The notes below the pieces were generated by a model that was given only the letters and a program-made list of their open reading frames with translations, did no database searches and was not told where the DNA came from. Shown piece after piece: positions 34,414-43,481 of a stretch of 64,000 bases of DNA (position 1 is the first letter of the stretch; each line of letters begins with the position of its first letter). The stretch is from Thiomicrorhabdus sp965602805. GTDB taxonomy: Bacteria; Pseudomonadota; Gammaproteobacteria; Thiomicrospirales; Thiomicrospiraceae. The position numbers and the translations under genes are program-made. The DNA is taken from NCBI GenBank assembly GCA_965602805.1, contig CBFCZK010000004.1, positions 124,001 through 188,000 of the forward strand, read 5' to 3'.

Positions 34414-36984
34414 ATGATGGATAAATTTACCACGCAGTTTCAGACGGTACTCGGTGAGGCGCAAACATTAGCGATTAGCCATGATAATCAATTTATTGAT
34501 CCGGTTCATATCTTGTCAGTGTTAGTCGGCGAGCAGAGTCACTTATTACAGTTAGCGCAAGTGAATGTACCACTGTTAAGCCAATCGTTGGCTGAGAAAA
34601 TCACTAGTTTGCCAAAAGTGTCTGGTGGGCAGGGCAATGTACAACTGTCAAAGCAAGCGGCAGGCTTATTGAATGTCATGGAAAAACAGGCGCAACAGCG
34701 TGGCGATGCTTATATTGCCAGTGAGTTGTTTTTTGTGGCTCTATTAGATTCCAGTGACATTGCAGTACAGCTGTTTAAAAAAGCCGGCGCAAATGCCGAA
34801 CAAATTAATAACGCAATTGAACAAGTCCGTGGAGGCGAAAAAGTGAATGATCAAAATGCAGAAGAGAACCGTCAAGCATTAGAGAAATATACTGTCGATT
34901 TAAACTCGCTTGCTGAATCCGGTAAATTAGACCCAGTGATTGGCCGTGATGATGAAATTCGCCGTGCCATTCAGGTATTGCAACGTCGTACCAAAAACAA
35001 CCCTGTTCTGATTGGTGAACCGGGTGTCGGTAAAACCGCCATTGTCGAAGGTTTGGCACAACGTATTGTTAATGGTGAAGTGCCAGAGGGTATTAAAAAC
35101 AAACGTGTCTTGTCTTTGGATTTAGCGGCGTTGTTGGCGGGGGCAAAATACCGTGGTGAGTTTGAAGAGCGTTTAAAAGCGTTATTGAAAGATTTAGAGA
35201 AGGAAGAGGGCAAAGTCATCCTCTTTATCGATGAAATTCACACCATGGTCGGCGCGGGTAAAACCGAAGGGTCGATGGATGCCGGTAATATGCTTAAGCC
35301 AGCGTTGGCGCGTGGTCAATTACACTGTATTGGTGCGACGACGTTAGATGAGTATCGTCAGGATATTGAAAAGGATGCGGCTTTAGAAAGACGTTTCCAG
35401 AAGGTCATTGTCGATGAACCGACTGAAGAAGATACCATTGCGATTTTACGTGGTCTAAAAGAGCGTTATGAAATTCATCATGGGGTCGATATTACCGATT
35501 CCGCGATTATTGCCGCCGCGCATTTATCCCAACGCTATATTACAGATCGCCAACTGCCTGACAAAGCGATTGATCTAATCGATGAAGCCGGTTCGCGTAT
35601 CCGTATGGAGATTGACTCTAAGCCAGAGGTAATGGACAAATTAGACCGCCGTTTGATACAACGAAAAATTGAACAAGTCGCGCTGAAAAAAGAGAAAGAT
35701 GAAGCGTCTAAGAAGCGTCTAAGCATCCTGCAAGATGAAATCAAATCCCTTGAAAAAGAGTATTCTGATTTAGAAGAGATCTGGAAGCGCGATAAGGCGG
35801 CTCTACAAGGTGCACAAAAATTTAAAGAAGCCTTAGAAGCGGCCAAAATTGAATTAGAATCCGCGAGAAGATCGGGTGATTTGGCTAAAATGTCCGAAAT
35901 CCAATATGGCAAGATTCCTGAACTTGAGGCTAAAATTAAAGCCGCTGAAGTGGCTGAGATTGCCGCAGAATCCAGTGATGAAGTGCACCTTCTCAAAAAC
36001 AAAGTGACCGAAGATGAGATTGCCGAAGTGGTGGCGCGTTGGACGGGGATTCCTGTGTCGCGTATGTTGGAAGGCGAACGTGAAAAGCTATTGAAGATGG
36101 AAGAAGCTTTAGGTAAGCAAGTTATTGGTCAGGCTGAAGCCGTTAAAGCAGTCTCAGATGCCATTCGTCGTTCTCGTGCGGGCTTGTCTGAACCTGGACG
36201 TCCAAATGGTTCGTTCCTGTTCTTGGGGCCAACGGGTGTTGGTAAAACAGAGTTGACCAAAGCGCTAGCGGATTTCTTGTTTGATACCACGGATTCCATA
36301 GTGAGACTGGACATGTCAGAATTTATGGAAAAGCATTCGGTATCGCGTTTAGTCGGTGCTCCTCCAGGTTATGTGGGTTATGAACAGGGTGGTTATTTAA
36401 CAGAAGCGGTACGCCGCAAGCCTTATTCAGTTATTTTATTGGATGAAGTCGAGAAGGCGCATCCAGATGTCTTCAATATTCTATTGCAAGTATTGGATGA
36501 TGGTCGTCTAACCGATGGTCAGGGTCGAACAGTAGACTTTAAAAATACCGTGATTGTGATGACCTCTAATTTAGGGTCGCAAATCATTCAGGAGAAAACG
36601 GGCACAGCGTCTTATGAAGAGATGAAAGCGGATGTCATGGAAGTGGTTGGCGGTCATTTTAGACCTGAATTCATTAACCGTATCGATGATATTGTGGTTT
36701 TCCATCCATTAGATAGAGCACAAATCCGTTCTATTACGGGAATTCAGTTACAAAGCCTAATCAATCGTTTAGCAGATTCAGATATTGGCTTAGAACTAGA
36801 TGATAGTGTCTTAGATGTATTGGGCGAAGCAGGCTTTGATCCAGTGTTTGGCGCAAGACCTTTAAAGCGTGTTATTCAACAACGTGTTGAAAATCCATTG
36901 GCGCAGAAAATATTGCAAGGTGATTATCCATCTGGTTCAACGATTCAGGTTACGTTGAGTGATGGAGAAATCCAATTTAAATAA
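34414..36984 (+). CDS. clpB: ClpB protein disaggregase (HSP104 class)
   Basis: Hexameric AAA+ chaperone that rescues aggregated proteins with DnaK. An N-domain (1-145) is followed by AAA-1 with GEPGVGKTAIVEGLA and LFIDEIHTMVGAG. A coiled-coil middle domain lies around 400-525, and AAA-2 has GPTGVGKTELTKALA and VILLDEVEKAHPDVF. The C-terminus includes GARPLKRVIQ. Start ATG 34414 lies 10 bases after AAGGAG. About 856 residues. A heat-shock promoter precedes it and a terminator follows, so it is a single-gene unit. Confidence 0.96.
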   Translation: MMDKFTTQFQTVLGEAQTLAISHDNQFIDPVHILSVLVGEQSHLLQLAQVNVPLLSQSLAEKITSLPKVSGGQGNVQLSKQAAGLLNVMEKQAQQRGDAYIASELFFVALLDSSDIAVQLFKKAGANAEQINNAIEQVRGGEKVNDQNAEENRQALEKYTVDLNSLAESGKLDPVIGRDDEIRRAIQVLQRRTKNNPVLIGEPGVGKTAIVEGLAQRIVNGEVPEGIKNKRVLSLDLAALLAGAKYRGEFEERLKALLKDLEKEEGKVILFIDEIHTMVGAGKTEGSMDAGNMLKPALARGQLHCIGATTLDEYRQDIEKDAALERRFQKVIVDEPTEEDTIAILRGLKERYEIHHGVDITDSAIIAAAHLSQRYITDRQLPDKAIDLIDEAGSRIRMEIDSKPEVMDKLDRRLIQRKIEQVALKKEKDEASKKRLSILQDEIKSLEKEYSDLEEIWKRDKAALQGAQKFKEALEAAKIELESARRSGDLAKMSEIQYGKIPELEAKIKAAEVAEIAAESSDEVHLLKNKVTEDEIAEVVARWTGIPVSRMLEGEREKLLKMEEALGKQVIGQAEAVKAVSDAIRRSRAGLSEPGRPNGSFLFLGPTGVGKTELTKALADFLFDTTDSIVRLDMSEFMEKHSVSRLVGAPPGYVGYEQGGYLTEAVRRKPYSVILLDEVEKAHPDVFNILLQVLDDGRLTDGQGRTVDFKNTVIVMTSNLGSQIIQEKTGTASYEEMKADVMEVVGGHFRPEFINRIDDIVVFHPLDRAQIRSITGIQLQSLINRLADSDIGLELDDSVLDVLGEAGFDPVFGARPLKRVIQQRVENPLAQKILQGDYPSGSTIQVTLSDGEIQFK

Positions 36985-37037
36985 TTCAGATATGGACTTA
37001 TTGAAGTCTGATAAATTAAAACTAAAGTTTTGATGTT

Positions 37038-37072
37038 AGCCATCTATTCCAACAGGAATAGATGGCTTTTTT
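37038..37072 (+). terminator. Terminator of clpB
   Basis: Perfect 13-bp arms AGCCATCTATTCC and GGAATAGATGGCT with an AACA loop, then six T. Confidence 0.93.
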
Positions 37073-37581
37073 GTGTTTAAAATCCACGAATTTTATTTTG
37101 ATCGGGGGGCTGTTTAAAGTGATTTTTTGAAAAAACTCAGAAAATTGATTAATAATTATTTTGGATCAAGTTGTTTTTGTAAAAAATAAGAAAAATATTT
37201 CAATACAAACTTGAGAAGTTTCTGATGACTTTTATTGCCTGTAGGTAAATCTTTAATGGGTAGATAAAATATTTTACTATGTAAAAACAACTAGTTGCCG
37301 GTATTTTTTTACATGGTGAGTAATTAGAATTACGTATAAGTGTTTTCTTATAATAGTAGAGTCTATGGACAGCTAATTATACTGATTAGATTTGCTGTCA
37401 CAAAACCGTAATAATCATCACCGAAATCGAGTCTAAAGCTCGGTTTTTGGGGTTTTAAAGGGTCAAGCGTATTCCTCTGTGTTCAATAGAATGAGTCATC
37501 AAATTCTAATACGAGTACGCCGGTATTAACAAATTCTATAAAATTAACTAATTATAATCTTCAACAAACGAGGGTGTTTAA
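37073..37581. other. 510-bp AT-rich control region upstream of fccAB
   Basis: No gene on either strand and no member of the dispersed repeat families. It is markedly AT-rich. Near the genes it holds an inverted repeat TAATAC-N10-GTATTA (37507-37528) flanked by direct repeats AAATTCT, and a TATAAT box at 37553-37558. The rest shows no clear structure. Confidence 0.5.
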
Positions 37582-37890
37582 ATGAAGAAGTTTAAAAAAT
37601 TAATTATTGTAGGTGCTTTGATTGCACTTCCATCCGTTTCCTACTCAGTTGGTATCAGCAATGCCGAGTTGTCAGCGACAACATGTTTTATGTGTCATGG
37701 TCCTGAGGGAAAATATGTGGGTGGCACAATTCCTCCATTAGCAGGTTATCCTGAGCCTGTTATGGTGCAACAGCTTAAAGCGTTTAAAACTGGTGCGCGT
37801 AAATCAACAATCATGCAACGTCATATGAAAGGCTATTCAGATACAGAAATCGAAGAGATAGCAAAATATTTCGGCACGTTGAAACCATAA
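37582..37890 (+). CDS. fccA: Flavocytochrome c sulfide dehydrogenase, cytochrome subunit
   Basis: Periplasmic monohaem cytochrome c that takes electrons from the FccB flavin. 102 residues: signal peptide about 1-22 (ending SVSYS), one haem site TTCFMCHGPEG (CxxCH), distal Met probably in TIMQRHMKGY. The diheme form of Allochromatium is about twice as long; this is the single-haem type seen in many chemolithotrophs. It ends 21 bp before fccB. A GAGGG ribosome-binding site precedes it. Confidence 0.88.
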   Translation: MKKFKKLIIVGALIALPSVSYSVGISNAELSATTCFMCHGPEGKYVGGTIPPLAGYPEPVMVQQLKAFKTGARKSTIMQRHMKGYSDTEIEEIAKYFGTLKP

Positions 37891-37911
37891 TTGAAGCTTT
37901 GGAGAACAAAA

Positions 37912-39228
37912 ATGAAAAAAATGAATCGTAGAGCAGTCATTAAAGCAGTAGCCGCCACTGGCGTTGCTATTCCTTTCGCCTCTTCATTAACGGGGTGTGT
38001 TTCAAATGAAGCAAAGCCCCAAGCAAATCCTGCCGGTAGTCAACTTCGTGTTGTTGTCATTGGTGGTGGTTTTGGTGGTGCAACCACAGCAAAATACTTA
38101 AAGCGTTTTGATGGCAACATCGCTGTGACGTTGGTTGAACCAAAAGAAACTTATATGACCTGTCCAGGAAGTAACTGGTATTTAGCGGGTCTTACAGATG
38201 CTAAGAGCATTACGCATGACTATAAAACATTATCAGATAAACATGGCGTGAATGTGATTCATGACATGGTTACCGGAATGGATGCCGCTGCTAAAACAGT
38301 TACTCTGGCGAATGGTTCAACTTTGGGTTATGACCGTTTGGTGGTTTCTCCTGGTATCGATTTCAAATATGAAATGATTGAAGGTTATTCAGAAGACGTT
38401 ATTGATCAGATTCCACACGCTTACCAAGCTGGCCCGCAGACTGAAATCCTATACAAGCAGATTCGTGAAATGAAGCAAGGTGGTACGTTTATTATCGCGC
38501 CTCCACCAAACCCATTCCGTTGTCCTCCCGGGCCATACGAACGTGTGAGTATGGTTGCTGAATATTTCAAGAAGAACAATCCAACCGCTAAGATCATGGT
38601 TATGGATTCTAAAAACAAATTTTCGAAACAAGGCTTGTTCCAAGAGGGCTGGGATGAACTATACGGTGATATGATTCAGTGGATTCCGGCAATTGATGGC
38701 GGTGTTATTACCAAAATAGATGTTGCGACTAAAACGGTTTATTCAGAGTACGAGACCATCAAAGCAGATGTCATTAACCTGATTCCTGCACAGAAAGCGG
38801 GCAAGTTAGCCTTTACCTTAGGGCTTACTGACAAATCAGGTTGGTGTCCTGTGAATCAAGAAACATTTGAATCAACCATTCATCGTGGTGTTCACGTAAT
38901 CGGAGATGCGTCTATTGCTGGTAAGATGCCTAAGTCGGGTCACTCGGCAGCGAGTCAAGGTAAGATGTGTGCTGCGGCAATCGTTTCTCAGTTCCATAAC
39001 TGGGCAATGGCGCGTCCTAAAAATGTAAACACTTGCTATAGTTTGGTTGCTGGTAATTACGGCATTAGTGTTGCGGCAGTCTACGAGATGCATGATGGTA
39101 CGATTGGTAAAGTGAAAGGTTCTGGTGGCGTTAGCCCAACGGGTCAAGATGCTGCATTCCGTAAGATGGAAGCAAACTACGCACGTGGTTGGTATAAGAG
39201 CATTACCGCTGATACCTGGAATAGTTAA
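37912..39228 (+). CDS. fccB: Flavocytochrome c sulfide dehydrogenase, flavoprotein subunit
   Basis: Oxidises sulfide to sulfur or polysulfide in the periplasm and passes electrons to FccA. A Tat signal (NRRAVIKAVAATG) starts the protein. The FAD dinucleotide fold is VVVIGGGFGGATTAKYLK. Cysteines match the characterised enzyme: the flavin-linking region YMTCPGSNW, and the redox disulfide pair in FRCPPGPYERVS and SGWCPVNQETFES. The C-terminal domain has MPKSGHSAASQGK and SWY-type end. Start at 37912 follows TTGGAG; about 438 residues. The clearest metabolic marker in the window. Confidence 0.93.
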   Translation: MKKMNRRAVIKAVAATGVAIPFASSLTGCVSNEAKPQANPAGSQLRVVVIGGGFGGATTAKYLKRFDGNIAVTLVEPKETYMTCPGSNWYLAGLTDAKSITHDYKTLSDKHGVNVIHDMVTGMDAAAKTVTLANGSTLGYDRLVVSPGIDFKYEMIEGYSEDVIDQIPHAYQAGPQTEILYKQIREMKQGGTFIIAPPPNPFRCPPGPYERVSMVAEYFKKNNPTAKIMVMDSKNKFSKQGLFQEGWDELYGDMIQWIPAIDGGVITKIDVATKTVYSEYETIKADVINLIPAQKAGKLAFTLGLTDKSGWCPVNQETFESTIHRGVHVIGDASIAGKMPKSGHSAASQGKMCAAAIVSQFHNWAMARPKNVNTCYSLVAGNYGISVAAVYEMHDGTIGKVKGSGGVSPTGQDAAFRKMEANYARGWYKSITADTWNS

Positions 39229-39287
39229 TTAAATGAGACTTTTACGCGACCCCTAAATCGTGCAAAGGCCTTTATTTAATACGTTCA

Positions 39288-39327
39288 AAAAAAATCCCAT
39301 TTAGTTTTCTAAAGGGGATTTTTTTTG
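39288..39327. terminator. Terminator after fccB, usable from both sides
   Basis: AAAAAAATCCCATTTAG, TTTT loop, CTAAAGGGGATTTTTTTT. It lies between fccB and the convergent ComFB-like gene. Confidence 0.85.
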
Positions 39328-39414
39328 TTTTGCAGTCGGGGCATTACATGGATTGCAAGTGTCCCGCGTAGAGTTGGGGTGAGTGCAAATTATTTCTAGG
39401 CTGATAGTTAAAGG

Positions 39415-39684
39415 TTAATATTCCTTGTTATCGGCTTTCTTGATTCTTTTATAGGCCTTTCTAACGGCTTTAGCAACGCGGTTTTCCACTTCAATATGTT
39501 CATCGATAGACATGTAGAACGACATATCAATATCGTAGCGGATATAACGCGGGGCTATACGGTTTAAAGCGATACAAGCCATATCAGCTAAGGTATTTTC
39601 ATCATCAATCTTATCTGCATAATGCTCTTTGATTTCATTAAAAACTAATCGTTCATAATAGTTGTGAACCGTATCCATCGCCAT
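39415..39684 (-). CDS. ComFB-like late competence protein
   Basis: 89 residues, charged, with the ComFB-family pattern: an N-terminal NYYERLVFNEI, DMACIALNRIAPRYIRYDID in the middle and a basic C-terminus. In cyanobacteria ComFB proteins have been reported as c-di-AMP or c-di-GMP receptors and relate to competence and pili; the role in proteobacteria is unclear. It lacks the zinc cysteines of some members (only one Cys). Monocistronic. Confidence 0.75.
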   Translation of the reverse strand: MAMDTVHNYYERLVFNEIKEHYADKIDDENTLADMACIALNRIAPRYIRYDIDMSFYMSIDEHIEVENRVAKAVRKAYKRIKKADNKEY

Positions 39685-39807
39685 AGTTGCTCCAATGTGT
39701 CGCTTACGTTTATTTGTGAATTTAAGGGCTATTTAACTCAGCTTTAAAGTGAGCTTTCATCAAATTTAGACCTCAACTATACCGCAGATTGTTCGATAAA
39801 AAAAGAC

Positions 39808-39870
39808 CAAAAAAAAAGCACCTTTAAAGCCGTTAAGCGGATGAGCCGCTGAATGCTTTTAAAGGTGCTA
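39808..39870 (-). terminator. Terminator of purD
   Basis: On the reverse strand: outer arms AGCACCTTTAAAAGC / GCTTTAAAGGTGCT, a nested AGCGG/CCGCT hairpin, then a run of T (the A run at 39809-39817). Confidence 0.85.
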
Positions 39871-39903
39871 TAAGTCTAATTTTAAGGTTCAAGGATAAAG
39901 GAA

Positions 39904-41190
39904 TTACTTCTCTCTTGAAACCGCTCTATGACCAATATCGTCACGGAAATAAGCCTGTTCCCATGTCACCATTTTCAGACCTTCGTATGCACGCTTTTGT
40001 GCGGCGCTGACGTTTTCACCTAAAGCAGTAATGCATAATACACGTCCACCCGTGGTGATAACCTCACCTTTGTCATTTAAGCCAGTGCCAGCATGGAACA
40101 CCTTTAAATCAGGAGCATCGGCTTTATCTAAACCAGAAATAACATCTCCCTTACGATATTCATCAGGATAACCGCCAGCAGCCATTACCACACCTAAGGC
40201 TGCACGACTGTCCCACTGGGCAGATACCGTATCCAGTTTACCGTCAATCGCAGCTAAGCAAAGTGCCGCTAAATCAGACTGTAGACGCATCATAATTGGC
40301 TGAGTTTCAGGGTCGCCAAAACGACAGTTGAATTCAAGTACCTTAGGCACGCCATAGCGGTCAATCATAACGCCCGCATATAAAAAACCAGTATAAGGTA
40401 GGCCATCTTTCGCCATACCTTCAATAGTCGGCTTGATGACGTCTTTCATAATGCGATTATGAATTTCACGTGTGACCACTGGTGCTGGCGTATAAGCGCC
40501 CATACCACCTGTGTTAGGGCCTGTGTCACCGTTGTTACGTGCTTTGTGATCTTGTGAGGTTGCCATTGGTAGGATGTTCTTACCATCTGCCATGACAATA
40601 AAGCTGGCTTCTTCACCGACTAAAAACTCTTCGATAACCACTCGAGATCCGGCATCGCCAAACTTGTTGCCTGCCAGCATATCAGTGACAGCGTCTTTCG
40701 CTTCTTGCATGGTATCTGCAAGAATAACGCCTTTACCAGCCGCTAAACCATCGGCTTTAATGACAATCGGTACACCAACCTTATCTAAATAAGCGTGCGC
40801 CGGAGCGATTTCAGTGAAGACATCATACGCAGCTGTTGGGATATTGTGCTTGGCTAAGAAGTCTTTAGAGAAGGCTTTAGAACCTTCCAATTGTGCGGCA
40901 TCTTTATCAGGACCGAAACACTTCAAACCTGCAGCTCTAAAGTCATTAACTACACCCATTACCAAAGGCACTTCTGGACCAACAATGGCTAAATCGATAC
41001 TGTTCTCGGTTGCAAAAGCAACCAGGCCTGGTAAGTCGTCTGCCGCGATATCCACGTTAGTTAAGTTCGCTTCAAGCGCTGTTCCAGCATTACCTGGCGC
41101 TACAAATACTTGTGAAACTTTGTCAGACTGAGCTGTTTTCCAAGCCAAGGCATGTTCACGACCACCGCCACCAATAATCAATACTTTCAT
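39904..41190 (-). CDS. purD: Phosphoribosylamine-glycine ligase
   Basis: Second step of purine synthesis; ATP-grasp ligase forming GAR. Family features: KVLIIGGGGREHALAWK start, KADGLAAGKGVI, the NTGGMGAYTPAP loop and EFNCRFGDPETQ metal site. 428 residues. Gene order purH-purD is as in E. coli, but a 325-bp spacer with two palindromic repeats separates them here. An exact ACCAGGCCTGGT at 41021 encodes PGLV. Confidence 0.95.
   Translation of the reverse strand: MKVLIIGGGGREHALAWKTAQSDKVSQVFVAPGNAGTALEANLTNVDIAADDLPGLVAFATENSIDLAIVGPEVPLVMGVVNDFRAAGLKCFGPDKDAAQLEGSKAFSKDFLAKHNIPTAAYDVFTEIAPAHAYLDKVGVPIVIKADGLAAGKGVILADTMQEAKDAVTDMLAGNKFGDAGSRVVIEEFLVGEEASFIVMADGKNILPMATSQDHKARNNGDTGPNTGGMGAYTPAPVVTREIHNRIMKDVIKPTIEGMAKDGLPYTGFLYAGVMIDRYGVPKVLEFNCRFGDPETQPIMMRLQSDLAALCLAAIDGKLDTVSAQWDSRAALGVVMAAGGYPDEYRKGDVISGLDKADAPDLKVFHAGTGLNDKGEVITTGGRVLCITALGENVSAAQKRAYEGLKMVTWEQAYFRDDIGHRAVSREK
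41021..41032. repeat. ACCAGGCCTGGT palindrome inside purD
   Basis: Exact intragenic copy; on the coding strand it reads L-P-G-L-V-A. Confidence 0.9.
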
Positions 41191-41221
41191 CGTTAATTTC
41201 TCTTTCTGTCTTGGGATAACA

Positions 41222-41328
41222 CTTTAGGTTATTTCTAAATCCGCCCAGCCTGCGTTCAAAAATGGTCACTTACAGTTGTAAGCTCACATTTCCTGCCTTG
41301 CCTAAACGAATTTATAAATAACCTAAAG
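41222..41328. repeat. 107-bp palindromic repeat in the purH-purD spacer
   Basis: Ends CTTTAGGTTATTTCTAAAT and ATTTATAAATAACCTAAAG pair at 18 of 19 positions. A central hairpin CTTACAGTTGTAAG lies at 41269. On the reverse strand it has the order GGCAAGGC - core - GAACGCAG, the same layout as the repeat at 41390. Confidence 0.75.
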
Positions 41329-41389
41329 CATTATTAAAATAGTGTACTAAATTCTGTTTAGAACTTCTTAATAATCAGACGCTTTATTA

Positions 41390-41507
41390 GGAAGGAGCGT
41401 TTTGCTCAAGTTCAAGGCGGGTAAAAGAACCGAAGCGGAGCGTACATTAAGTACGTGAGCATCGGAAGCTTTTACCCAACGCAGAAATTGAGTAAACAAG
41501 CCCTTCC
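41390..41507. repeat. 118-bp CAAGGC/AACGCAG palindromic repeat, relative of the 16.9-kb array
   Basis: Contains GCTCAAGTTCAAGGC, core CGTACATTAAGTACG, and AACGCAGAAATTGAG. Inverse complement of the 16885 units shares GCGTTTTGCTTAAGGTCAAG and AACGCAGAGATTAAG. Ends 8 bp from the purH stop codon. Confidence 0.8.
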
Positions 41508-41515
41508 GGAAAGGT

Positions 41516-43078
41516 CTAGTGTTTGAAGTGTCTCATCCCTGTGAATACCATTGCTATGCCATGTTCGTTGGCGGCATCAATGATTTCTTGATCGCGCATT
41601 GACCCACCTGGATGAATGACCGCGGTAATACCTGCTTCTGCCGCGGCGTCAATTCCGTCGCGGAATGGGAAGAAGGCGTCTGAAGCCATAACCGAACCTG
41701 GAACTTCTAATCCTTCGTCAGCGGCTTTAATGCCAGCGATTTTAGCCGAGTAGACGCGGCTCATTTGTCCAGCGCCCACACCAATTGTCATGCCATCTTT
41801 AACGTAGACAATCGCATTAGACTTAACAAATTTAGCGACTTTCCAAGCAAACATTAAGTCTTTCATCTGTTCTGCAGTAGGGGCTTTTTCAGTGACGACT
41901 TTAAGGTCAGATTCTGCGATCATACCTAAATCGCGGTCTTGAACTAATAAACCACCGGTGACACGTTTAAAGTCGTGCGCAGTTTGTTGTTCACCTAACG
42001 CACCACACGTTAGTAAACGAACGTTTTTCTTAGCTTCAACAATCGCAACTGCTTCGTTAGAAACGGTCGGGGCGATGATAACTTCAACAAATTGACGATC
42101 AACAATCGCTTGTGCTGTTTGAGCATCTAATTCTGTATTGAAAGCGATGATGCCACCAAAAGCAGAGGTAGGATCTGTTTTGTAAGCGCGGTCATACGCT
42201 GCAAATGGGCTCGCACCGATTGAAACACCACAAGGGTTTGCGTGCTTGACGATAACGCAAGCGGTTTCAGAGAAGGTTTTAACCAACTCTAATGCGGCAT
42301 CAGTGTCTGCGATGTTGTTGAAAGACAGCGCTTTACCTTGGATCTGAGTCGCTGTTGAGATGGACGCTTCAGAAGGATTTCGCTCTGTATAAAACGCCGC
42401 ATTTTGATGCGGGTTTTCACCGTAACGCATCGTCTGTTTTTTAACAAACTGAGTGTTATAGGTACGTGGGAAGGTATCGTCTATATCTTTAGAGAACATC
42501 TTACCGAAGTAGTTTGAGATAGCACCGTCGTAACGAGAAGTCTGTTCAAAGGTTTTTATCGCCAAATCAAAGCGGGTCGCATGTGAAAGTTGACCATTGT
42601 TATCAGTCATTTCAGATAAGATTCGCGCGTAATCCATTGGATCAGTGACGACAGCAACATCTTTATGGTTTTTAGCGGCAGAACGCAACATGGTTGGTCC
42701 ACCGATATCGATGTTCTCAACCGCATCTTCTAGTTTGCAATCAGGATTAGCAACGGTGGCTTCGAATGGGTAAAGGTTGACCACGACCATATCGATAGCA
42801 TCAATACCATGTTCCGCCATAACGGCATCATCTGTACCACGACGACCTAAAAGACCACCGTGAATTTTTGGGTGAAGTGTTTTAACACGTCCGTCCATCA
42901 TCTCTGGAAAACCTGTGTATTCAGAGACTTCTGTCACAGCTAGTCCAGCTTCTGACAAAACCTTATAAGTACCACCCGTTGAGAGGATAGCAACATTCAT
43001 TGTAATGAGTGACTCGGCAAACTCTAAGATGCCGGTCTTGTCTGAAACGCTAATCAATGCGCGACGTACTGGTTTCAT
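41516..43078 (-). CDS. purH: Bifunctional AICAR transformylase / IMP cyclohydrolase
   Basis: Last two steps of IMP synthesis. The N-terminal MGS-like cyclohydrolase domain has RALISVSDKTGILEFA and GRVKTLHPKIHGGLLGRR. The C-terminal transformylase carries VIVKHANPCGVS and AFGGIIAFN, and ends HPGGSMRDQEII. 520 residues. Downstream of fis on the same strand. Confidence 0.96.
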   Translation of the reverse strand: MKPVRRALISVSDKTGILEFAESLITMNVAILSTGGTYKVLSEAGLAVTEVSEYTGFPEMMDGRVKTLHPKIHGGLLGRRGTDDAVMAEHGIDAIDMVVVNLYPFEATVANPDCKLEDAVENIDIGGPTMLRSAAKNHKDVAVVTDPMDYARILSEMTDNNGQLSHATRFDLAIKTFEQTSRYDGAISNYFGKMFSKDIDDTFPRTYNTQFVKKQTMRYGENPHQNAAFYTERNPSEASISTATQIQGKALSFNNIADTDAALELVKTFSETACVIVKHANPCGVSIGASPFAAYDRAYKTDPTSAFGGIIAFNTELDAQTAQAIVDRQFVEVIIAPTVSNEAVAIVEAKKNVRLLTCGALGEQQTAHDFKRVTGGLLVQDRDLGMIAESDLKVVTEKAPTAEQMKDLMFAWKVAKFVKSNAIVYVKDGMTIGVGAGQMSRVYSAKIAGIKAADEGLEVPGSVMASDAFFPFRDGIDAAAEAGITAVIHPGGSMRDQEIIDAANEHGIAMVFTGMRHFKH

Positions 43079-43171
43079 GAAACTTTCTCCAAAAATTAAA
43101 ATCTATAAAAAGGTTTCTAATCGCTTCAGTAAGCCATTAGATATAAATGGGGTCTAAACAGGTAAAGTTGA

Positions 43172-43426
43172 CTAAATTAACCGATATTTCTGCATCTTCT
43201 TTCTTAAAGTATTACGGTTGATACCTAAGATGAGTGCGGTTTGAGTTTGATTGTTTTCTGTTTTGGCCAACACAAATTCCAGCATCGGTTTTTCAATCTG
43301 CTGTATCACCATCTCATAAAGATCACTGGTGGTCTGTTCCTGAAGCGTGTCAAAATAAACCTCAAGGGTCTGGGTGACTTGTTCGCTTAAAGAGAGTCTG
43401 GTTTTTTCGGTAGCAGGTTTGCTCAT
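43172..43426 (-). CDS. fis: DNA-binding protein Fis
   Basis: Nucleoid protein that bends DNA and activates rRNA promoters. 84 residues, shorter at the N-terminus than E. coli Fis (98). C-terminal helix-turn-helix TALILGINRNTLRKKMQKY is standard. It follows dusB with a 55-bp gap, the conserved dusB-fis operon. Confidence 0.93.
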   Translation of the reverse strand: MSKPATEKTRLSLSEQVTQTLEVYFDTLQEQTTSDLYEMVIQQIEKPMLEFVLAKTENNQTQTALILGINRNTLRKKMQKYRLI

Positions 43427-43481
43427 AAAATAATCAATTCAATGTGTTTAGTTAATTTCATTTTGTTTAACCTTTAGTCAG

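Noticed and set aside
35535..36002. 155-codon reverse frame inside clpB
   Set aside because: Ser/Leu-rich antisense shadow of the coiled-coil middle domain of ClpB.
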